A DNA stretch of 5,689 nt, from assembly GCA_030037105.1 (NCBI GenBank), contig JASHRY010000199.1, positions 1 to 5,689 on the forward strand. The letters run 5' to 3'. The notes beneath the pieces are model-generated. The model saw only the letters and a list, made by a program, of their open reading frames with translations. It did not search any database and was not told the DNA's origin. The stretch is from Xanthobacteraceae bacterium. GTDB lineage: Bacteria; Pseudomonadota; Alphaproteobacteria; Rhizobiales; Xanthobacteraceae. The position numbers were made by a program, and so were the translations under genes. Position 1 is the first letter of the stretch. Every line of letters begins with the position of its first letter. Positions 1 to 5,689 of the stretch are shown here, piece by piece.

Positions 1-253
1 CGCCGCCGACGTCGATTGGTTCATCCCGCACCAGGCCAACAAGCGCATCATCGACGGCTCGGCGCACAAATTGGGTATTGCGCCGGCGAAAATCGTCACC
101 ACGGTCGATCGGCACGGGAATACGTCGGCAGCCTCGATTCCGCTGGCGCTGGCCGATGCCGTCGCCGACCGCCGCATCAAACGCGGCGATCTCTTGCTCT
201 TCGAAGCAATGGGCGGCGGCTTCACCTGGGGAGCGGCGTTGGTGCGCTGGTGA
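1..253 (+). CDS. fabH: 3-oxoacyl-ACP synthase III (KAS III), C-terminal part, truncated by window edge
   Basis: Only the last 83 residues are present; the frame starts at base 2 and the gene begins upstream of the window. FabH is the cytoplasmic condensing enzyme that starts type II fatty acid synthesis by joining acetyl-CoA (or another primer) to malonyl-ACP. The visible part has the PHQAN motif with the catalytic His codon at 29-31 and the GNTSAAS motif with the catalytic Asn codon at 119-121. They are 30 residues apart, as His244 and Asn274 are in E. coli FabH. The tail [17 protein letters not shown] is the classic FabH C-terminus. The catalytic Cys lies outside the window. In related genomes fabH usually follows plsX and precedes ihfA, and the ihfA part of that order is seen here. 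The stop is TGA at 251-253. Identification is very secure. Confidence 0.96.
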   Translation, partial: AADVDWFIPHQANKRIIDGSAHKLGIAPAKIVTTVDRHGNTSAASIPLALADAVADRRIKRGDLLLFEAMGGGFTWGAALVRW

Positions 254-275
254 GGGGGAATTCGGCGAATATGAC

Positions 276-296
276 GATGGCGCCGAAATCGCCATC
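276..296 (+). terminator. Hairpin 22 nt after fabH; possible terminator or 3' stabilising stem
   Basis: GATGGCG (276-282) and CGCCATC (290-296) form a perfect 7-bp stem around a 7-nt loop. No T-tract follows; the sequence continues GC-rich. It is therefore not a canonical intrinsic terminator. It could protect the fabH mRNA end, attenuate read-through into ihfA, or be a chance pairing. The position, directly after the stop of fabH and before the candidate ihfA promoter, favours a real 3'-end element. Confidence 0.35.
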
Positions 297-331
297 CGCC
301 GGCCGGACCGTTCCGCGCCCGACGAAGCCCG

Positions 332-360
332 TTGACCGTATGGCGACAAGCTAATATCGT
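332..360 (+). promoter_or_regulatory. Candidate sigma70-type promoter for ihfA-merR
   Basis: TTGACC (332-337) matches the -35 consensus at five of six positions. A 17-bp spacer leads to TATCGT (355-360), which matches the -10 consensus at four of six. A start site near 367 would leave a leader of about 55 nt before the ihfA ATG. The region is clearly richer in AT than the flanking genes. A TAATAT at 352-357 is an alternative -10 but would leave only 14 bp of spacer. Confidence 0.45.
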
Positions 361-365
361 TGATA
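352..365 (+). promoter_or_regulatory. IHF-like site overlapping the candidate ihfA -10
   Basis: TTGATA at 360-365 is a perfect match to the TTGATW half of the IHF consensus read in reverse orientation (YAANNNNTTGATW). The other half, TAA at 352-354, is present but one base too far away (5 instead of 4). It overlaps the proposed -10 region, where binding would repress. IHF subunit genes are autoregulated in E. coli, so an autoregulatory site is plausible, but the match is imperfect and remains a guess. Confidence 0.25.
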
Positions 366-373
366 ATTCAGCA

Positions 374-400
374 CGATACGTTTGATCAATCATTGTATCG
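374..400 (+). promoter_or_regulatory. Inverted repeat upstream of ihfA, possible operator
   Basis: CGATAC (374-379) and GTATCG (395-400) form a perfect 6-bp dyad with a 15-bp spacer, so the half-sites are 21 bp apart centre to centre, about two helical turns. An 8-bp palindrome TTGATCAA (382-389) lies within the spacer, off-centre. The dyad ends 22 bp before the ihfA start and would be downstream of the candidate transcription start, a typical place for a repressor site. It could alternatively fold in the 5' leader RNA. The binding protein is unknown. Confidence 0.35.
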
Positions 401-422
401 GTCGCTGTGAGCGGGGCAGGGC

Positions 423-743
423 ATGTCGGGCAAGACGGTCACGCGGGCGGATTTGTGCGAGGCGGTCTATCAGAAGGTCGGTCTGTCGCGCACCGAGTCC
501 GCCGCGCTGGTTGAACTGGTGCTGAAAGAGATCACCGACTGTCTCGAGCGCGGCGAAACCGTGAAGCTGTCGTCGTTCGGCTCGTTCGTCGTGCGCAAGA
601 AAGGCCAGCGCATCGGCCGCAACCCCAAGACCGGAAAGGAAGTGCCGATCTCGCCGCGCCGGGTCATGGTGTTCAAGCCGTCCGCCATCCTCAAGCAGCG
701 CATCAATTCCGGTCCCGACGGCGGCAAGGCGAGCGGCAAGTGA
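423..743 (+). CDS. ihfA: Integration host factor subunit alpha
   Basis: This 106-residue protein is a member of the HU/IHF DNA-bending family. IHF-alpha pairs with IHF-beta in the nucleoid, binds specific sites in the minor groove and bends DNA sharply, assisting transcription, replication and recombination. The sequence shows an N-terminal two-helix dimerisation part (about residues 5-42), then the family signature around [13 protein letters not shown] (48-60). The beta-arm carries GRNPKTG (65-71), in which Pro68 is the intercalating proline. The last 20 residues are a Gly/Lys/Ser-rich tail. Length and motifs favour the alpha subunit over HU or IHF-beta, and the position after fabH agrees with this. 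The ATG at 423 follows a purine-rich GGGGCAGGG stretch. The next gene starts 21 bp after the stop, which suggests co-transcription. An AT-rich upstream region may contain autoregulatory sites. Confidence 0.93.
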   Translation: MSGKTVTRADLCEAVYQKVGLSRTESAALVELVLKEITDCLERGETVKLSSFGSFVVRKKGQRIGRNPKTGKEVPISPRRVMVFKPSAILKQRINSGPDGGKASGK

Positions 744-751
744 CGGCGGGC

Positions 752-757
752 GGGGAG
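752..757 (+). promoter_or_regulatory. Ribosome binding site that sets the TTG start of the MerR gene
   Basis: GGGGAG at 752-757 is followed by a 7-nt spacer and TTG at 765-767. No ATG or GTG in this frame has a comparable site, and the conserved DNA-binding domain begins only about nine residues after the TTG. This supports the rare start codon. Confidence 0.7.
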
Positions 758-764
758 TAGGACA

Positions 765-1394
765 TTGGACAAGGCGCCGGACGCGTTCCGCACGATCAGC
801 GAAGTCGCCGAGGAGATCGACGTTCCGCAACACGTGCTGCGGTTCTGGGAGAGCCGCTTCCCGCAGATCCGGCCGATGAAGCGCGGCGGCGGGCGGCGTT
901 ATTACCGCCCGGACGACGTGGATTTGTTGCGCGGCGTGCGGCACTTGCTCTACGGCGAGGGCTATACCATCCGCGGCGTTCAGCGCATCTTGCGCGAAGA
1001 GGGCCAGGCTTTCGTTCAGAACGTCTGGCGCGCCGGCGCCGAACCGCCGCCAGTGCAATCGGCGGCGGACGGGGACGGCGACGATGGCGCCGAAGACCGG
1101 GCGGAAACACGGCCGCGGCAAGAGCCCTCCTTCCTCGGCTTGCAGTCGTCGCGCCCCGCGGACGGCCTGGTTGCTGAGCAGCCGCCGGCGCGGCGCGAAC
1201 CGACATTGCGGGCCGCGGCTGCGGCGCCGCCGTCGGCGCGCCGGCTCGGCGCCAAGAGCGAAAACCGCCGCAAGCTGCAGATGGCGCTCGATGAGCTTCT
1301 GGCATGTCGCCGTCTTATCGACGCCGCGCTGTCGGATGCTCCGTCGGCGGAAAATGCTTCCGACGATGCGATCGTGCGCAGCGGAGGAATGTGA
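765..1394 (+). CDS. MerR-family transcriptional regulator
   Basis: This 209-residue protein is a cytoplasmic DNA-binding regulator. Residues 9-35 form a MerR-type helix-turn-helix ([20 protein letters not shown]), followed by the wing with [12 protein letters not shown] (41-52) and two further helices (to about 79). From about 95 to 163 there is a low-complexity linker rich in Ala, Pro, Arg, Asp and Glu. The C-terminus has one more amphipathic helix (about 165-189, with [14 protein letters not shown]). No effector domain and no metal-binding cysteine cluster is visible; the only cysteine is in the C-terminal helix. It belongs to the MlrA/CarA-like branch by its RFWE and RRYY motifs. It follows ihfA by 21 bp and is probably in the same operon, as is usual in this bacterial group, but its targets are unknown. 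The start is TTG with a good ribosome binding site. Confidence 0.87.
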   Translation: MDKAPDAFRTISEVAEEIDVPQHVLRFWESRFPQIRPMKRGGGRRYYRPDDVDLLRGVRHLLYGEGYTIRGVQRILREEGQAFVQNVWRAGAEPPPVQSAADGDGDDGAEDRAETRPRQEPSFLGLQSSRPADGLVAEQPPARREPTLRAAAAAPPSARRLGAKSENRRKLQMALDELLACRRLIDAALSDAPSAENASDDAIVRSGGM

Positions 1395-1460
1395 GCGCGC
1401 GATCTCGGCCGGACCATCGACGCTCCGGGCGCGATTACCGGAACAAAGCCGCACGCCGCG

Positions 1461-1489
1461 CCGCGCGAGCGGCTTCGGTCGAAGCGCGG
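1461..1489 (+). terminator. GC-rich inverted repeat after the MerR gene, possible weak terminator
   Basis: CCGCGC (1461-1466) pairs with GCGCGG (1484-1489), and a small TTC/GAA stem (1474-1476 with 1481-1483) can form inside. An alternative overlapping hairpin is GCCGC-GCGA-GCGGC at 1460-1473. No T-tract follows, so a canonical intrinsic terminator is not shown. The rest of the 205-bp gap (1395-1599) shows no reading frame I trust and no convincing promoter. Confidence 0.25.
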
Positions 1490-1599
1490 TTAACGCGGTC
1501 ACTCCCCGCAACCGGGATGGTGGAGCCGGCTGGCCGGTGATAGATTGGCGCCGCGAGAAACGGTCCGAGGCGCAGACGCAGCAGGCGGGGAGAGGGACC

Positions 1600-2655
1600 A
1601 TGACCGCGCAACCCAAGCAAGCCGAGCTCAAGGCGCAGACGCCGATGGCCGGGGAGAAGATCGTCAACCTGGCGCTGCAGGGGGGCGGCAGCCACGGCGC
1701 TTTCACCTGGGGCGTGCTCGATCGCCTGCTGGAGGACGAGCGCATCGCTTTCGACGGCATCACCGCGACCAGCGCCGGCGGCGTCAATGCCGTCCTTCTC
1801 GCCGACGGGCTGTCGGTCGGCGGCCGCGAGGGGGCGCGGGAATTGCTGAGGACTTTCTGGAAAAAGATGTCCGACACGACGTCGTCCAGCATTATCGCGC
1901 CCTCTTTCCTCGACCAGATGAATCCGAATTTCGGCCTCGAACATTCGCCCGGTTACGTTTTCGTGGACATCATCAGCCGCTTTCTGTCGCCCTATCAGCT
2001 CAACCCCATGGACGTTAATCCGATGCGCGACCTGCTCAACGAGACGGTCGACTTCGAGCGGGTACGCCAGCAACGGGTGGTGAAGTTGTTTTTGTCCGCG
2101 ACCACGGTGCGGACCGGAAAAGTGAAAGTCTTCACCAACGAAGAAATCACCGCCGACCACGTGCTCGCTTCGGCGTGCCTGCCGTTCATGATGCGCGCGC
2201 CCGAGATCGACGGCGAGGCCTATTGGGACGGCGGCTTCATGGGTAACCCGGCGATCTTTCCGGTGATCTACGGATGCGATTCGCGCGACGTCATCATGGT
2301 GCACTTGACGCCGACCGAGCGCTCGGAACTGCCGACCAACTCCCGCGCCATCCTCAACCGCATGCAGGAGATCAGCTTCAACTCCTCGCTGATGCGGGAA
2401 ATGCGCGCCGTCGCCTTCGTGACCAAGATGATCGACGAGGGCAAGTTGACCGACGGCAAACGCATGCTGATCCACTTGATCGAAGCCGAGGACGTGATCC
2501 GGGAATTGTCGGGTTCAAGCAAGATGAACGCCAGTTGGAAGTTCCTGACGCATCTTTTCGACATCGGCCGCGAGCGAGCCGACAAGTGGCTGGCGGCCAA
2601 TTACGACCAAATCGGCATCGAGTCGACCGTCGATCTCGTCGCCAAGTATTTTTGA
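1600..2655 (+). CDS. Patatin-like phospholipase family protein
   Basis: This 351-residue protein has the patatin fold signature, so it is probably a serine acyl hydrolase that cleaves phospholipid or other acyl esters with a Ser-Asp dyad. Residues 24-33 (LALQGGGSHG) form the Gly-rich oxyanion loop. The nucleophile elbow is ATSAGG, with Ser58 (codon 1771-1773). The catalytic Asp is Asp210 in WDGGFMGNP (codon 2227-2229). The elbow reads A-x-S-x-G rather than the usual G-x-S-x-G. No signal peptide or membrane segment is apparent, so it is likely cytoplasmic or peripheral to the membrane. The ATG at 1600 is preceded by GGGGAG at 1587-1592 with a 7-nt spacer. The frame stays open far upstream, but that part overlaps the MerR gene and is not protein-like. 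The gene stands 205 bp after merR, and its stop lies 43 bp from the convergent tRNA. The true substrate is unknown. Confidence 0.9.
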   Translation: MTAQPKQAELKAQTPMAGEKIVNLALQGGGSHGAFTWGVLDRLLEDERIAFDGITATSAGGVNAVLLADGLSVGGREGARELLRTFWKKMSDTTSSSIIAPSFLDQMNPNFGLEHSPGYVFVDIISRFLSPYQLNPMDVNPMRDLLNETVDFERVRQQRVVKLFLSATTVRTGKVKVFTNEEITADHVLASACLPFMMRAPEIDGEAYWDGGFMGNPAIFPVIYGCDSRDVIMVHLTPTERSELPTNSRAILNRMQEISFNSSLMREMRAVAFVTKMIDEGKLTDGKRMLIHLIEAEDVIRELSGSSKMNASWKFLTHLFDIGRERADKWLAANYDQIGIESTVDLVAKYF

Positions 2656-2698
2656 TCGTTGCGCCAGGCGGCCGGGAGCTTGATCGTGGAAATCGCAT

Positions 2699-2776
2699 TG
2701 GTCGGAGCGGCGAGATTTGAACTCGCGACCCCCAGTCCCCCAGACTGGTGCGCTAACCGGGCTGCGCTACGCTCCG
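2699..2776 (-). tRNA. tRNA-Pro (anticodon GGG)
   Basis: Read on the minus strand, 78 nt fold into a full cloverleaf. The acceptor stem is CGGAGCG (2776-2770) with CGCTCCG (2709-2703). The D stem is GCGC/GCGC, the anticodon stem is CCAGT/ACTGG with loop CTGGGGG, and the T arm is GCGAG-TTCAAAT-CTCGC. The third to fifth loop bases give anticodon GGG, which decodes the proline codon CCC. The discriminator is A and the CCA end is encoded (2701-2699). The 5' 24 nt also encode the end of the upstream O-antigen ligase frame. A promoter of its own lies just upstream, inside that frame. The 3' side converges on the patatin gene with 43 bp between them, and I see no clear terminator there. Confidence 0.95.
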
Positions 2777-4116
2777 AATTTGCGGCGCACTATAGTGAGC
2801 CGCCTCCTGGCCCGCAACACGCGCGGCACGCTGCGCATAAACGCGGCGCGCATCGCTCGCCGGCGCCGTCGCCGCGCTTCCCGCATGCCGGCGGTGGAAA
2901 TTGATCGTCGCCGCCGTCAGCCCCCAAATCAGGCCGAGCAAAAGGAAGAAGTGGCGCCAGTGATCGGTGTCCACGATCAGCCCTTCCCAGGCTTCGCCGA
3001 CGAAGCCGGCAAAGGCGGCGATGAGATAGTCTTGCCATGGGGCTGGCACCCGCGCCGCAAAGAGCCCGATCGTCAGGGTGAGTGCAACGATGGCCAGATA
3101 AGCGGCGCCGCCGAGCCAGCCATAGACCAGAAATCCCTGCATGTAGACGTCGTGCTGCTGCGTGCCGAACACGCGGCTGAATTCGAAGGGACCCATGCCG
3201 TTCGGATGATCGAGTATGACGCCGAGCGCAAGACGTTGTTCCCAGAACCGGCCGCCCGGACCGATATCATAGGGCTGGATCGCTTTCGCGCGTTCGACGA
3301 ACAAATCGTGGATGGAATCGATGGACGCCAGGGCGAATACCAGCAGCACCGCCGCGACGGCGGCAAAGACTCCCCAGGCGATGATGCGCGCGCGCAGGCG
3401 CGGGTCGGGCGTCGTGGCCACGAGGACGGCGCCGGCGACCGCGGCCGAAATCGCGAAATGCGCCCAGGCGCCGCGTGAAAAGCTCAGGAACAGGCCGCCG
3501 AGCAGCGCCGCCACGATTGCGGCGTTGGAGAACCGCGCGCCGCGCTTGAGCAGATCGATGATGAGCAACAGCAGTGGGAAGATCAGGAACGGCCCGTACA
3601 CGTTCGGGTCCTTGAACGTCGCGCTGACGCGCTCATTGTCGAGGAAGATGTCGGCTCTCGGGATCAGGTGAAAAAAGCCGATATAACCCGCGGTGGTGGC
3701 GATGAGCGCGGCCAGGATGTAGGCGCGGCGCAGGATAGCGAGCCGCACCAAATCGCCGGTGCTGAACAGGCATGCGAACATGATTGCCGCCAGCGCCAGA
3801 TAAACCGACGTTCCAGCGTACTGGACGGCTTTTGCCTGATCGCCGACCTGGATCAACGACAGGAGTCCGCCGACGAGCCAGATTGTCAGCAGCGCCAACA
3901 GCGGAACGAGCTTGCGGTCGAAAGGCACGCGGGCGGCGACGCACGCCGCCAGCAACACCAGCATCAAGGCATCGTGCGGCGAAGGCTCGATGAAGGCAAG
4001 CGAGCTCGTCAGCATGGTGATGAACAGGACGACGTTCAGCAGCCGCCGGGCGAGCGCAGCCGGGCGCGTTGAATCCGCGCCGACGGCGGGCGCCGGCGCC
4101 GGATCGTAGACGTCGA

Positions 4117-4120
<4 letters not shown>
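2753..4120 (-). CDS. O-antigen ligase/polymerase (Wzy_C-type) family membrane protein
   Basis: This 455-residue, strongly hydrophobic protein has roughly ten or more predicted membrane helices. Proteins of this family transfer or polymerise undecaprenyl-diphosphate-linked glycans on the periplasmic side of the inner membrane. Visible family marks are FKDPNVYGPFL (169-179), LSFSRGAWAHF (212-222) opening the Wzy_C region, GGRFWEQR before a large periplasmic loop, and QQHDVYMQGFLVYGWLGG with His323, corresponding to the conserved loop histidine. The C-terminal tail, about 50-60 residues, is polar. Ligase and polymerase cannot be told apart from sequence alone. The start chosen is TTG at 4120, which overlaps the TGA of the upstream gene and has GGAG 8 nt before it. 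A TTG at 4192 is possible but lacks support, and the first ATG lies inside the first helix. The stop lies in the D-loop of tRNA-Pro. Confidence 0.85.
2789..2817 (-). promoter_or_regulatory. Promoter of tRNA-Pro, inside the 3' end of the O-antigen ligase frame
   Basis: On the minus strand, TTGCGG (2817-2812) is followed by a 17-bp spacer and TATAGT (2794-2789). These match the -35 and -10 consensus at four and five of six positions with ideal spacing. Transcription would start near 2782, giving a short leader of about six nt before the tRNA. This lets the tRNA be expressed independently of the polysaccharide genes. Confidence 0.65.
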
Positions 4121-5673
<1,553 letters not shown>

Positions 5674-5689
5674 GATGGTCACGCTTGTT

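Noticed and set aside
1518..1546. Possible promoter before the patatin gene with TAGATT as -10
   Set aside because: There is no acceptable -35 at normal spacing (TGGTGG at 17 bp), so I do not support it.
1084..1599. Upstream extension of the patatin frame
   Set aside because: The extra 172 codons overlap the MerR gene in another frame and are Arg-rich and not protein-like. The ATG at 1600 has a good ribosome binding site.
390..1892. Long minus-strand open frame of 500 codons over ihfA, merR and the patatin gene
   Set aside because: It has Arg/Ala/Pro-rich composition without recognisable domains and lies opposite three well-supported genes. Long antisense frames are common in GC-rich DNA.
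1435..2475. Minus-strand open frame of 346 codons opposite the patatin gene
   Set aside because: It is rich in His, Arg and Gly without a domain pattern and is fully antisense to a conserved enzyme with catalytic motifs.
2659..2904. Plus-strand reading frame across the tRNA antisense, starting LVGAARFELATPSPP
   Set aside because: This peptide is the well-known artefact of translating the complement of a tRNA gene; the cloverleaf on the minus strand explains the sequence.
2717..3478. Plus-strand open frame of 253 codons opposite the O-antigen ligase
   Set aside because: It is a charged, low-complexity translation without family features, and the minus-strand frame has clear membrane helices and Wzy_C motifs.

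Overview
The window reads as a piece of a GC-rich alphaproteobacterial chromosome, most likely Hyphomicrobiales (Bradyrhizobium/Rhodopseudomonas-like). The basis is codon usage, a fabH-ihfA-merR gene order that I recall as common in that order, and the protein family types. The assignment is inferred from gene content; no marker gene fixes the genus.

Left block, plus strand: the 3' end of fabH (1-253) is followed by a 169-bp intergenic region, ihfA (423-743) and a MerR-type regulator (TTG start, 765-1394). The intergenic region has a hairpin just after fabH and a relatively AT-rich stretch before ihfA. That stretch holds a candidate promoter, an IHF-like half motif, a near-direct repeat and a CGATAC/GTATCG dyad. 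ihfA and merR are 21 bp apart and look co-transcribed. A 205-bp gap then leads to a patatin-like phospholipase (1600-2655), also on the plus strand.

Right block, minus strand: a polyprenyl glycosylphosphotransferase (5673-4117) is followed directly by an O-antigen ligase/polymerase-family membrane protein (4120-2753). The two are translationally coupled through a TTGA stop/start overlap. Together they suggest the edge of an exopolysaccharide or O-antigen locus: the first enzyme loads a sugar phosphate onto undecaprenyl phosphate, and the second polymerises or ligates the lipid-linked glycan.

Between the blocks lies tRNA-Pro(GGG) (2776-2699, minus strand, CCA encoded). Its 5' 24 nt are also the last seven codons and the stop codon of the O-antigen ligase reading frame, and a good sigma70-type promoter for the tRNA sits inside the 3' end of that reading frame. 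This overlap is the most unusual structure in the window. I see no undescribed defence system, mobile element or CRISPR array here. The rest is ordinary chromosomal content with some regulatory details worth checking.
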